Below are positions 35,977-47,637 of a DNA stretch of 64,000 nt, piece after piece. The stretch lies in contig NC_079517.1 of the NCBI RefSeq assembly GCF_000801105.2, positions 6,572,001-6,636,000 of the forward strand, given 5' to 3'. The DNA is from Raphanus sativus (taxonomy: Eukaryota; Streptophyta; Magnoliopsida; Brassicales; Brassicaceae). The stretch's first letter is position 1. Each line of letters opens with the position of its first letter. The notes below the pieces were generated by a model that did no database searches, was not told the origin of the DNA, and saw only the letters and a program-made list of their open reading frames with translations. The translations under genes and the position numbers were made by a program.

Positions 35977-38768
35977 TCACATCCTGTCTTCTCTCCTCCT
36001 AGGAGCACATGTAATGATCTCATCCACTCTCAGTATCATCTCAGCTGCTTCTGTCGCTGAAAGCAGAACGGCCTGCTTCACTTTGAATGCTTCATAGATT
36101 CCTCTCTCCTCCATATCCCCTACCTGTAACAAGAATCAATGTTTTCACCATCACCAATTCGATTCGATTACAATCCATATGCCAAATCATTTTTGCATAT
36201 AGAGTTTACTTACAGCTCCGGAGATGACATCGATCCCGGCGTTACACCCTTCGTTGTGGTGCTCTGCGCGAAGCTGAGCCACCAATTCTGCACTGTCTAA
36301 ACCAGCATTGTCAGCGATTGTTGTCGGTATAGCCACTAGAGCCCGTGAGAAAGCTTCAATGGCATGCGATTTCTTGCCAGCAGTTTTCCTTGCAAGCTCG
36401 TCTACTTCCTTTGCCATCACCATCTCTGGCCATCCACCTCCGAGCAACACTCTGCTGTCATTCACTGTTTGTGAGAGTACACACAGCGCATCATGGAGTG
36501 ATCTTTCAGCCTCGTCTAGAACATGGTGACTGCAACAACAAAATTAGAAACTGGATAAGTATATGCAAAGTATTTTAAGTAACGAGTGTGGAAAAATGGA
36601 TACCTAGCACCCCTTAGGACAATTGAACACGCCTGGCCCATCTCTACACCAGAGAAATGGATCAACTTGTCTTCACCAATCATAATCTCTTCGATGAGCT
36701 TGCAATGCCCAAGCTTAACAGACTCTGGGTTGTCGAAGGTGGATGCGATTTCACCGCCTGTAACCAATCCAAGACGCTCTATTCCCTCAAAATCAGCATG
36801 CTCAATAGCAAGTACACCAGCGTCTGCAAAGAGTTCCTCTGGGAAATTGTAGATCAACTGCCTGTTAACAAAGCAGTTGATACCGTGGGCTAGGATCTTG
36901 TTCACCTTGTCTTTCATCTTTTCCTTCTCAGCCCCTTCAATCTGAGCAACCTTGGCCATGGAATCAACGCGGACACGTGCACCGTATATCTTCACTTTGT
37001 CTGTGTCCATTGCAGTGTTTGCTACCAAGATCTTTGCATTCTCTATACGCTTTGGCTGCCCGATTCCGATTTTCTTGTCAAGGATAAATCTGCAGGCATA
37101 TAGATTTAAGTTGAGATGTCAGAAGACAAAATACTCGACGCAAAATAGTAGAAATGTAACAGAATAAGATGACATAATGCCTATCAATATTCTAAAGCAT
37201 GGCAATACTTAAAACTAAGGTGGACAAGCTATGTAAAACAGAAACACGACATGATTATCATGAACAAATGAACAGATATCACTAGCTCATAGAAACATAT
37301 TTTTAACAGTCGCCAAAAAGCCAGAAGTGGAGTCTTACCCTTCATCCAAAAAGGAATCCCTCAAGGACCCTCCAGGTTTTTTGATGATCTGAATTGCTTC
37401 CAAGTTTGTGCTTCCCTATTTGAAGGACAGCACCAGAAAGTCAGAAACAAATCATATAACACTCCAATAAGTAACTCTACGGGAAAGAAATCAATAGCTG
37501 AATGACACAAGCCTATTTTCATGACATTTGTCAAAGAAAGCTGTTCTTATATATCAAATAACACAAGAAATTTCATAGAATTGCTGATTGAGTTTCAAAA
37601 GGAGGCAGAGACCTTTAGCCTGAAAACAGCATCCACAGCCATTTCTGCAAAGTGTTCCTTGTCTTGCGAGAGAATTTTGGAGCATAGCGTAGTCATCGCA
37701 ATCTTCATCAAGTCTGACCTAAACTTCTCTGCAATGACACAAAGCACAATACTGTAAATATGAATGTGATTTTCCTAAGCTAAACGTAAGGGAAAACACT
37801 ACCTAAACTCAACATCAAAGTAATCACACAAACAGGAGAATGCCATCTCTATAATGAATTACCTGCATTCTCCTTGTTATCAATAACTCTTTTCAGTAAA
37901 GCATCACGAGCACATTCTGCAGCCATTCTGTAACCTAAGAAACCAGAAGACGAAAAAACAAATCAGAAATCACTGTCATAATTTAAAGAAACTAAACAAG
38001 GTTTATCATCTTCACACTTTAAAGCGCCAGAAACTTACCAGCTATTATGGTCATCGGGTGGATCTTAGAAGTAACGAGCTTTTCAGCTTCCCTCAGAAGC
38101 TCCCCAGCCAATACAACAACAGAAGTAGTCCCATCACCAACCTCATCATCTTGAACTTTCGAAATGTCTAAAGAACAATAAATCACAAGCAAGAAATGAG
38201 TTAAAAAAAAGAGAAAAAAAAAGACAGAATCTGAAAAGCTTCAAGCGAGGCGACGTCGCAGGCTATACATACCAACAAGAACTTTGGCAGCTGGGTTGTC
38301 AATGTGAAGTGACTTGAGAATAGTTGCACCATCGTTAGTAACTGTGACCGAGTGACCTCTTCCAGTAGATTGCAATATTTTATCCTACAGTATAATAATA
38401 ATATTTCAGCAACAATTCAGAAAATGAAGTGAATATTATAGACTTTGGGGGAATAGGATGTTACCATTCCCTTTGGCCCTAAGGTAGACTTAACAAGATC
38501 AGCTACAGCCATTGCACCAATAAACGATGCCTAAAAGAGCCAACCAAAGCAAATCAGATCAAGTACAACTAAAGTGAATCTGAAAAAAAAACTTTAATCC
38601 TCGACAAAAGAAGCTGACCATCCTAGCGCGTTCTCCTTTCTCTTCACTTGCATCATCTTTGAAGATCTTATCGATCTATAATACCAATAGCTAACTAAAG
38701 TTAGTTAACAGGCCGTTTGTGAGAAAGAAAAATAAAATAAAAGAGACGACGGAGAATCATACCGGCAT
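35977..38768 (-). CDS. CCT2: CCT2, beta subunit of the TCP-1/TRiC chaperonin
   Basis: One of eight subunits of the cytosolic ATP-dependent group II chaperonin that folds tubulin, actin and other proteins. Eleven coding exons (minus): 38768-38763, 38675-38619, 38530-38465, 38384-38273, 38167-38039, 37934-37863, 37728-37613, 37415-37339, 37089-36604, 36529-36214, 36123-35977. They give 527 residues, the same as I recall for Arabidopsis. Chaperonin motifs are intact: TNDGATIL (about 59-66), [10 protein letters not shown] (about 90-99) and GGGWPEM in exon 10. The first exon contributes only ATG CCG; the remainder of that exon is 5' UTR. A telomere-repeat-like aaccctaa lies in the leader near 38904. 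The flanking RING and JAZ12 genes match At5g20885 and At5g20900. Confidence 0.97.
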
Positions 38769-39291
38769 TGATAAGATCGTCTGAGCTTCTCAGTGTTGGA
38801 GATGTTAATCCGGGATCAATAGATGATGATGAGTCGTTCGTTCGAACGAAGAAGACGAAGTATCTAGTGAGAGAGTAAAAATGGAGCAGAAATAGATCTC
38901 CGGAACCCTAAGAGAAAAAAAGCCCGTAGACAAAACTACACCTCTAGAAAGTCGTTTTAGGGATCGACTTAAGCCCAATGAGTCAATCATCATTGTGGGC
39001 TTGAAGAACGAGGGCCCACGTTTCCCGAAACTGGGAATGCGTATACCAAACCAACTAAACCAAACGCCCTAAACGATAGCGTATTGTATTCGCGCACGTT
39101 GCGAATGAACAAATATCATTTGTTTTTTGTTTGTCGGAATTAACGTCGAAGTCAAACAAAAAATCGCCACGTGTCGAGATGATTGAAGCTTGTGAGGAGG
39201 ATAATCTTTGGAGGTTCCAGACAGAACACGACTTTAAAGACGAATAAAGCAAATCGAAACTGGAGAAGACATATCGACGAGTTCCAAGAGA
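38769..39291. promoter_or_regulatory. divergent promoter shared by CCT2 and JAZ12
   Basis: CCT2 (minus) and JAZ12 (plus) start 523 bp apart, head to head, so this interval must hold both promoters and leaders. A telo-box-like aaccctaa (about 38904-38911) lies on the CCT2 side; such boxes are frequent in housekeeping and translation-related genes. A cacgtgtc motif (about 39169) is a G-box-type site on the JAZ12 side, and G-boxes are MYC2 targets in jasmonate feedback. No functional evidence is available. Confidence 0.55.
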
Positions 39292-40300
39292 ATGACCATT
39301 GATAAGGTGGAAGACGAGCCACGAGCTCCCGTCGAAGGTGGATGCGGTTTTGGCGGCGATAATGTCACTGTACATGGTTCCATCGCCGGATCTGTCGCCG
39401 GAGAAGGTGCTGAGAAACCAATTCAGGAAGCTAGGTATGTGTTTTGTTCGGAATCGTTGAGATCGATCTGTTTACACTAGGATGTCCATATATAGAAACA
39501 AAGGGGGTATAAGGATTTTAGTTGCTATTTTGGGAAAGTCATCATTTCTAACCTAATAGGTGCATGGAAGTCCCTTCCTCTGAGCCAGAAGCTCCAACCA
39601 TCCGTCCTAATCAACTTACTATCTTCTTTGGTGGGAAAGTTCGCGTCTTTGATGGGATTCCAGCAGACAAGGTTTGGTCCACTAGACCACTTTTTTACTC
39701 TCATGTTTTGTCTGAAAAACTCGAGACCTCATGTTGTCATTCACTGTGAACCATTTTCTTACAGATTCAAGAAATCATCCGTATTGCTGCTGCTACTGCT
39801 GCTAAATCCATTGAGACAAAGAACTCTACGAACACAAGTCCTGTCGCTTCTCCAGCACTGAACAGAGCTCTTTCTCTCTCAAGCACCTCCAATGCAGCTT
39901 CCCCAGCTGCTCAATCATTCCCCGTTCACCCTATTTCCTTCTGCAGATCTGCTGCTGGTAAGTGTTCCATATTCAGACGGTTACAGTAATCTTAAAAACA
40001 TTTGGAAAAATGGATATTCTCATTTAAGTTTCCTGAAAATCTCAGATCTACCAATTGCAAGGAGGCATTCGCTTCAACGATTCCTTGAGAAGAGACGGGA
40101 CAGGTATGTATAACTGAGAGGGACTTGTAAAGACATATTGATCCTACTCTTGACCTTGAGGTATTGTATGTGACAGCAACGTTCACAATCTTTTTCTCTT
40201 TTGCAGATTGGTCAGCAAGAATCCTTACCCTGCTTCAGACAAGAAGACAGATGTCCCAAGAGACAATGCCTCTGTTAAGGAGGAGTATCCGACTGCTTAG
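39292..40300 (+). CDS. JAZ12: jasmonate ZIM-domain repressor JAZ12
   Basis: Nuclear repressor of jasmonate signalling: the TIFY/ZIM domain recruits NINJA/TOPLESS and the Jas motif binds MYC factors or COI1-JA-Ile. Five exons: 39292-39434, 39560-39671, 39765-39957, 40046-40103, 40207-40300, giving 199 residues (Arabidopsis JAZ12 about 187). The TIFY core reads TIFFGGKV (about 68-75), the Phe variant also found in Arabidopsis JAZ12. The Jas motif spans about 150-176: the degron LPIARR is followed by SLQRFLEKRRDR and the NPY end, so COI1 and MYC contacts look intact. The intron within the Jas motif (after exon 4) is conserved in JAZ genes and allows alternative splicing that removes the last part of the motif. 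Confidence 0.96.
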
Positions 40301-40663
40301 CAGAAGATCAACCAACCTTCAAGGCTGTAATAAAGTTTAACGAATATATCATTCCTTCTAAGTGAAACGTTTATAAACTTATGATAATGTAATCGTCTAT
40401 GCTGCTTCTGTGTTGTCTGATAGTGTCTGTACAGGTTTGTTAGACCTGTTTTTATCATTTACGTTTTTTCTTCAAGGATTATTATTGCAGTGTCCTAAGA
40501 GTCTATCTTTAAACTAATGTCTCATGCTGTTATGTTATTGAACTTGTTATATCTTCCAGATACAAATTTGTGTGCAATATTTTAATGGAATCTAAATGTT
40601 ATTGTTGTGATAAGCATTTTTGTTACAAATCAAAGAAACAATAGACTGCCATTTCAATAAGTT
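40301..40663. other. JAZ12 3' UTR converging on the AIP2 remnant
   Basis: Non-coding. JAZ12 (plus) and the AIP2 remnant (minus) are tail to tail here, so both 3' UTRs fall in this interval. Confidence 0.6.
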
Positions 40664-42579
40664 CTAAATATACATGTACTAGGATCGGCCCGCCCTACGG
40701 GCGGGATGCAAACTAACAAATAATATAAGTAGTTAGATTAAATACTTTATATATACTTTATATAAATTGTTATTATTTTAAAATATACATATTAGCTAAA
40801 TCCCTGAAAAATCTGTGAGACTCTTCTATTTTTCATCTTTGTTAGTAGAAATTTTTTTTTTTCATTTTTGTTAGTAGAAAAGAAACAAACTTTTAACTAA
40901 ATTTACATATATTTTTGTTTAATATGTATTGAAATTGAAATTGAAATGAAGTATTGTATTGCATCCTGAATCTATAGACTCAAACGTGGCGCTACGTCCT
41001 TAGTTATAGTCTCTCGGGTCATAACCCATCGATCCATTAGACCAATAATAACAGTATATGCGATTGTGTCTCGATCATGTATTTTACTGTCTGTGAGGGG
41101 TTTTTGTGGCCTAAGCTGGGCATAGATACATATCCAAATCTATCATCCAGGTCCAAGAGGAAAGCAACTTTTTTTCTACTTCTCAATCACCTTATTCCAT
41201 CAATGCTACCTTTCCTGCAAGTTATTATGTTCTAATGATCAATCTAGATATCTCAAAAGAAGCGAATAAGGTGCTACAAATAAACTCTCTTCTCACTTCG
41301 AAAATATAATTTGAAGCTCTATGAAATCAAATACATATTAGCGCTCAAATTCTGTCGACAAAAAGCAGAGGAAAATGAAAAACATAAAGATTAATATGTC
41401 TGCACTAAACTAACATATAGCTTAGCGTGGAAAAAAGATCATAAGCACCAACTATGTAACTTATGCATGCATGAAGACCTAGCCCCTGTTACTATAAGCA
41501 TGTAATTTTGACCAACCGCAGATACATAATGTGAAGCAACTCTCTATTATTCAATAAGATATTTATAGATAAATACATTAAAAGTATTTGATATGATTGG
41601 TAAAATGGTCATAGAAGGGGTTGAAAGAACTATCTCAGAAGGTATGAACCCAATAGTCAATCATAAACATGAACAATATGGATACTTTTAAGCACAAAGG
41701 AAAATATAGTTCAAACTTCAGTCTTTCATATTTGTGATCAACTTATTAAACTAATTAAATTAGATCCAATGGTGATGGATTATAATATAATATATGACAT
41801 CAAAGAAAATGATCAATAGATATGCAAGTATATCTCAGTAAACTCTGTAAAAAACTTAAAATCTTGGTATAAAACTTTAACATTTTTACCAAAAAAAAAG
41901 GTTATAGCTGTGTCCATGGTGTGTTTTTGGAAGGATTATCTGTATCGTATGTTGATGTGTTTATGTTCTCAGAAAGTTGATATTATTGGTTTAATATACT
42001 CACCTGATTGAAACGTTTATATGTTATGGTTATGGAGAGTTGTTATTTTTTGTGTTGTTATTGAAATGCCTTTGTATATTTGATGGATTAACAATATTGA
42101 TATATTTATGAGAGTAATTATTTTTATTGACTATGAAGAAACTATTATAGTCTATTAATACATTTGATATGTCAGTGACAAACAACCAAATGCTTTGCTC
42201 GGTTAAAACTATATATTTTTATATATGATTATTATTTGCTTAGAATTTACTATTAATTGAGTATGCATGCTGTTGGTGTAGAAGTTAATATCATATATTA
42301 ACTTATGTGGTGCATTTAATATTTTTTTTATTTGATTGGTAATATATTAAGTGAGTAGGTATTAATTTTTTGAAAGTTGTGATTGACATGTAAGAGTAAA
42401 TTGTAGGAAAAATATCTTAGTGGGTTTAAATCATTTTTAGATTTTACGTATATGTCGTCTGCTGAATTTTAAAAAGATTATAAATTAATAGACTATTCAA
42501 ATTCCCATTGAAATTTTGTGATCGAAGTTCAAATATTTATAACAAAATATAAATTATTACAAAACCATACGGAAAAATC

Positions 42580-42620
<41 letters not shown>

Positions 42621-42927
42621 TTTTAAAGTAAACTATATACCATATAAAACTAAATAAATATTTAAACTTTGATTTTTTAATATTTTCACTGATTTTTTAA
42701 AAAAAATTATGAATTACTAAAACGATTTACTATTTGAATTTTTATTAATATATATTGCTTTTCATCAGAATATTGAGAGTGAATATTTTCTTACTTAACA
42801 ATATTATAGATGTACAATCTAGTTATTTTGTTGTTAAAAACTATTACTATTATATTTATGCGTTTCTAATCATGTTAGAATAATTTCTGCTGTATGAATT
42901 ATATTTTATGAGGTTGTGTCACGCACC

Positions 42928-43029
42928 GTTCTGTTGATTTATTTGAAATATATTTATTATATTTTCTGTATGAATAAGGTTCTGTTGATTTATTTGAAAT
43001 ATATTTATTATATTTGCTGTATGAATAAG
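42928..43029. repeat. 51-bp tandem repeat inside Helitron C
   Basis: A 51-bp unit starting gttctgttgatttatttg is present twice (42928-42978 and 42979-43029) with one difference (ttttctg/tttgctg). A 21-bp unit containing acagtaaatatgtattaggg follows twice near 43071-43113. Short tandem repeats are common inside Helitrons. Confidence 0.85.
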
Positions 43030-43779
43030 GTATACCGATATATTCCATGGATGTATAAAATCATTTGAGCACAGTAAATATGTATTAGGGAACAGTAAAT
43101 ATGTATTAGGGAATCTGTATTTGAAACCAATAATTTGACTTATGTGTAAATGTTAATATGATGATTTTCATCAAAATGGGATATGTAAAACTATAAGATG
43201 AGACAGAGTTGTTTGTTGACGAAATTAAAAATAAAAGAGTCAAGAACGTATCCAGTTCGATGCTAACTTCCGTGTCTGTGGCCATTTATATACGCTGGTT
43301 TAATAGGCTATTGGAAGCATCATGCTTTCCATCTCAAGCATTCCACGCAGGTTTTCTAGCTTAACTTTATCCATTTTTTATCTCATCCACCTCTCTCTCT
43401 CTCTGCTTCTCCATCTCCATCTCCACCGTCTCCTACTCGTGCCCAATTTTCCTCTCTTTCAGCTCCAATGCCTTCCTTCTCTTCAACTCCTCCTTTTCAC
43501 ACACGATCTTCACCGGATCATCCTACACACATGATGCTTCTTCTCTCATTTTCTTCACCTTCGCAGATACTCCTTTCACTCTCCTCTGCTCCGTGCTTTA
43601 TCTCCTCTGTCACCGACCATTTCCGACTCTTCCTGTTCCTCACTATCTGCGATTCTATCCATTTTCCTGACTCTGCCGCGTAAAACAGTTCTACTGCTCC
43701 AGACCATGCTGACTTGTAACCTGACCCAGTTGATCGAGATGGCTGCAGCGGTTGTGATAAGCATACATCTTCTTAAAGA

Positions 43780-45030
43780 AAAGATGTTGAGCTGAGCAGC
43801 TTCTTGACCTCATCTTTCAACTTGGGGGTGAGATGATCCATTATCTCGAGCAATCCTTCATCTTTCATGACATGAAATGCTTACGACATGGACACAACAA
43901 CTTTGGGATCCATACAGAAGCTTTCTAGACAAAGCTTACTCAAAGTTAATTGTTTTTGAGAAAGTAAGTTGAATGTGAATCACTGACACATTCACTGAAG
44001 CCTTAAAAATGGTGAAATCAACCCATACAAGCTCACCAGTCACTGCGTTATGAGAGATATAAGAAGAAACATGAATTAATGCACGTTTTGCGTATCCTAA
44101 CATATAAATTCGAAATAGAATAACAAAGTATATCTTTCAATTTATCAAACTAAACTCACCAAAATCCTCCCGTAGATACTCACCTGTCGTTTGTTGCAGG
44201 TGTTTTTCCCAGATCGCGGTGTCAGGCTTCCAGATCGCGGTCAGTACAGATCTCGATGTAAAACCTATAATTTGAACCAAGTGGTTTAAATGCAAATTCG
44301 AAACAGGATGTTAGCGAACAGAGATACTGATCCACTCACAATGAGTTTGTTCTCCAGCGAGTAGTCGGACGCAGAGATTTTCTCGAGATTCATCGTCAAC
44401 GAATCAATTCTCGATTGCTTCTATGCAAGTCTCCAGTCGAGCTTTTTTTCGCAAGTCGTATTCAAGCTCTTTTGCTTCCTAACCTCAGCGAGCATATTCT
44501 CCACTTGCAGAGACCGACTCAGCTCCTTCCTCAGAGAATTCCGCTTCAGCTCCATTAACTCCCTAAGCTCCTCCAACTTTGCCGTATCTACTCTTGTCTT
44601 AAGGACGCCGACTAAACCCTAATTCTTCATCCTAATTGTTGATTAGCAAGAATATTAGTTTATACAGGAATTTTGAAAGCCGGTTAGCATCATGGTTGCC
44701 TAATCAACAATTAGGATGAAGAATTAATAAAAATAGGAAATTAGTAGCACACAAACAGATAAGAAGATCTAGTTAACAAATCAATTCTAATCGGAATATA
44801 TTATCAGAAAACAGAATTTATATTAATAACAACTATCCAAAAGAGGATCTAGTTAAAAAAAGAACAAAAAAAAAATAGAAGAAACAATATAGAAGAAACA
44901 GCAGTAAAACTCGCCGGAATATATATAAACGAACAAAGATCTATCACCTTCGATTAGTATGCCAATAGAAGAGAGAACGAAGTGGAGATGTGAAAGAGAA
45001 AAGCGATGGTCACATATTTATACGGAAACC
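43780..45030 (-). pseudogene. gene fragments of unknown identity carried by Helitron C
   Basis: On the minus strand a TATA-like CCGTATAAATATG (about 45018) precedes leader-like DNA. A coding-like stretch at about 44620-44450 reads charged, coiled-coil-like residues (KLEELRELMELKRNSLRKEL and onward) but follows an in-frame stop. A second stretch at about 43890-43800 reads LLEIMDHLTPKLKDEVKKLL. I do not recognise the parent gene or genes. Frame breaks argue against function. The pattern is that of captured gene pieces, including a promoter. Confidence 0.4.
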
Positions 45031-45404
45031 ACCACCGCCTATCGGGATGAAATTAAGCATTGAAGTCGACATGCGGAAGTGAATCAAGGAATTTAAGACG
45101 AAGTTGTAACTCCAGCAGATTGAATATCCATGGAGGAAGCAGGAAGGACAGGAGTCGCCCATTACGCAGTTAAATGAAACAGTGTATTTCGATCAATACA
45201 GACACGTGTCGTGTTATGGTGAGTTGAATTAGTGACCTGGAATCCTAGGTGGACATCCCAGGAGAGATTGAAACTCTCTTTTATATATAAAGATTCACCT
45301 TTCCTGTCTTCCTCAGCCTCTCTCTCTTTCTCCTTCCAGGTTTCATATTTCTGATCGTCTGTTGGTAGTTCATGGCGGCATATAGGGCAAGAGTTATGCT
45401 CGTC

Positions 45405-45842
45405 CTGCCACACCAATTTTGTTACAAAAACTCTGTTTTTTTTGCATTTTCACCTGAATCAATTTCTAAAAATTTATATGGAAGTTAGGAGATGCCCAAG
45501 TTATGATGCCTTCAATAGCATTAATTCTCTTTATTTGATGTTGGGAAGTTGTCCGGGCCACAAATACACAATCAGAACACAAGGATGAAACAGGCACGGG
45601 CTTCCTTTCGCATACACAAGAACCTTGACCGGAAAAACTCCATGGATTCGACCTTTAAGTGAGCCACATGGATCTAACAAAGTTGAATGTTCAAAACCTA
45701 TCCCATATTTGATTTTTTTTTAAAGACATAGTATGGAGACCAAAGTAGATTATGCCTCATATTCTTTAAAAAAAACGAAAAACAAAACAAGTTTCTCAAC
45801 TCCATAACAAGCTCTTTAGTGTTCACTTCACCCACCAATTTC
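45405..45842. other. spacer between the AIP2 exon and eIF2-beta
   Basis: This should hold the upstream AIP2 exons if the gene were intact, but no RING-proximal coding sequence is found. The segment 45500-45670 has an open register on the plus strand that I cannot identify. The part next to 45843 is the eIF2-beta 3' UTR. Confidence 0.5.
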
Positions 45843-47637
45843 TCAAGTCTTCCTGCGACCAACACGAGCAACAAAACCAGCTTTGATCTGCGCCACCGAT
45901 CGTCCAGATCCACACTGCAAAACCAAGTATATTTATTCACAATTTGCAAACAGAACACACAGAAAGTTGAGCATATTTAAACATGATAAGTTGATCACGC
46001 AGAGAAGGTAACTATATCAACATTATCACCATTATTACATGACTCTTCCCACTACATGAAATAAATATGATTCATAAGAGGACATGAGTCTAAGATTCAT
46101 CAATTACGTGAGACACATGATTCACCAAGTAATGTTGAGTATTATCTAAGAGCCGCTTCTTTCGGTAAATAAATAAATAAAACTGTACCTTTTCGCATCT
46201 GAGAAAGAAGAGACGATTCTCCTTTGAGAGAATTGTGTCCGGACTCTTGCAACCAAGGCAAATGACGTACTCAGCTGTCAATAACAAAAGCAAGGAATCA
46301 CCATTACGAACTCCAAATTGGTCTTATTTCGACTTTTGAGACTAAAGAGAAAGTCACTTACTGACGTAACGCCGCAGTATCCCTTCGAAATTCTTGGGTG
46401 CGAATCTCCCCTTGACAACCAATCGTTGCTGCCCGTCAAGCGAACCACTCGTACCCAACTCAGCAAGCAAGAAATTCATTACATGATCCGGCTGACGATG
46501 CATCCTGAAGCCATACAGTTATATATAACTAGATATCATTAGTAGTTATGGTTAATCGAAGAAACTTGAAGAAGAAGAAGATAAGAGAGGTCCGTTCGTA
46601 CGTCTTGCAAAGGTCCATGAAGTTGACAAACACAGTCTTCTTCGTTCCCTCACGAAGAACTTGAGGAGGCCTCATAACCGTACGCCGTCTATCTCCAGCA
46701 AGTTCCGGATTGTTTTCACGGAGAATGTTAAAGACTCTGCCAAGAAGCTGCAAATATAACTCACCTCATCAAAACCAAGCAGATAGAGACTTTTGAACAG
46801 GATACATTGACGTAAGGAGAGAGTCCTCTATAACCAAAGAACTTTGTCAAAACACTGCAGATTAGATACTGACCTCGTCGTATATGTAATCCCTATCACT
46901 TCCCTCCCAGGGGTAACGTTGCTGCTGCTGCTGCTGCAAATCTATTCCCTCTGCATCTTCCTCGTCATCATTAGCATGCTCTGCAATAAAAATATCTGTA
47001 AGCGTCATACATGAAAAGAAAAAACATTTTTGCCACTAGAAACAGTTAATAATAAGCAAAGGTAAAAAAAAATCACCATCCAACTCTTCTGCAGCATCGA
47101 GACTTTCTTCATTCAGTGAGCTTGAAATTTCAACCTAACCATCAAAAAAAAAAACAATAAGAGACAGAGAGAGAGAGAGTCATCAAGACACCAGTAACTT
47201 AGAAGACAACAAATCGTGAAAAAAACTAACAGGCTTCTTCTTCTTTTTCTTCAGTCCAGCAAAGGAACTCTCAAGGCCATCATTAGCTGCATGGAAAAAG
47301 AAATTAGATTCCAGTTAAGAGAAACAGAACAATAAAAAAAAAAAGTTTCCACGCAGCAAAATAGTACCAGGCAGTGAATCAGATTTCTCGGGCTGTGATG
47401 ACTCTGTAGCGTCCTCGATAGGATCTTGAATGACAACTTTCTTCTTCTTCTTCTTCTTGGTTGGATCAAAGGGTGCGAGCTAAGGTATGATCAAAAGAAT
47501 ATTAAAACCACACAATCAATCATGATTTATCAAACCAAAGAAAGAAGAAAAAAAAAAGTAATTTTGATAATGAAAGGAACAAAGCTTACATCTTGCTCGT
47601 CCTTCACTTCCTTTATCTCATTATTTTCATCAGCCAT
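45843..47637 (-). CDS. translation initiation factor eIF2 beta subunit
   Basis: Subunit of the heterotrimeric eIF2 that delivers initiator Met-tRNA to the 40S ribosome; the beta subunit binds eIF5/eIF2B and mRNA. Nine exons (minus): 47637-47590, 47479-47368, 47286-47231, 47134-47077, 46980-46871, 46747-46602, 46504-46362, 46274-46189, 45914-45843. They give 276 residues; the Arabidopsis protein (At5g20920) has about 268. Two lysine blocks that contact eIF5/eIF2B are present (K24-K30 and K66-K71). A glutamine run (Q7, near 108-114) is longer than I recall for Arabidopsis. The core domain and the C-terminal zinc ribbon (Cys230, Cys233, Cys251, Cys254) are intact. Confidence 0.95.

Larger units (their letters stand above)
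40679..45293 (-). mobile_element. Helitron C, inserted in the AIP2 last exon
   Basis: The 5' end is TCTTTATATATAAAAGAGAG at 45293. The 3' end is CTAG at 40679, preceded by a hairpin (CCCGCCC, loop GTA, GGGCGGG) and a 10-base tail. Insertion is between A and T without duplication. The 4.6-kb interior has no recognisable Rep/helicase, so it is non-autonomous. It contains an (AT)n/(GT)n run near 42583-42620, a 51-bp tandem repeat, and gene-like fragments with a TATA-type motif between about 43300 and 45030. Confidence 0.9.
40664..45404 (-). pseudogene. AIP2: AIP2 remnant, last exon split by Helitron C
   Basis: AIP2 is a RING E3 ligase that ubiquitinates ABI3. Only its last exon is recognisable: 45404-45294 (37 codons from DEHNSCPICRHELPTDDQ to EEDRKGE). 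The final codons TAC ATG TAT ATT TAG (Tyr-Met-Tyr-Ile-stop) lie at 40678-40664. Helitron C lies exactly between them; joining the two flanks restores frame and gives the EYMY(I/V) end I recall for Arabidopsis AIP2. An acceptor AG precedes Asp at 45404, but no upstream exon is found in the 440 bp before the eIF2-beta stop. The gene is therefore truncated independently of the Helitron. It is the positional relative of At5g20910. Confidence 0.85.

Noticed and set aside
42583..42620. (AT)n(GT)n run as a possible regulatory element
   Set aside because: Ordinary microsatellite inside Helitron C.
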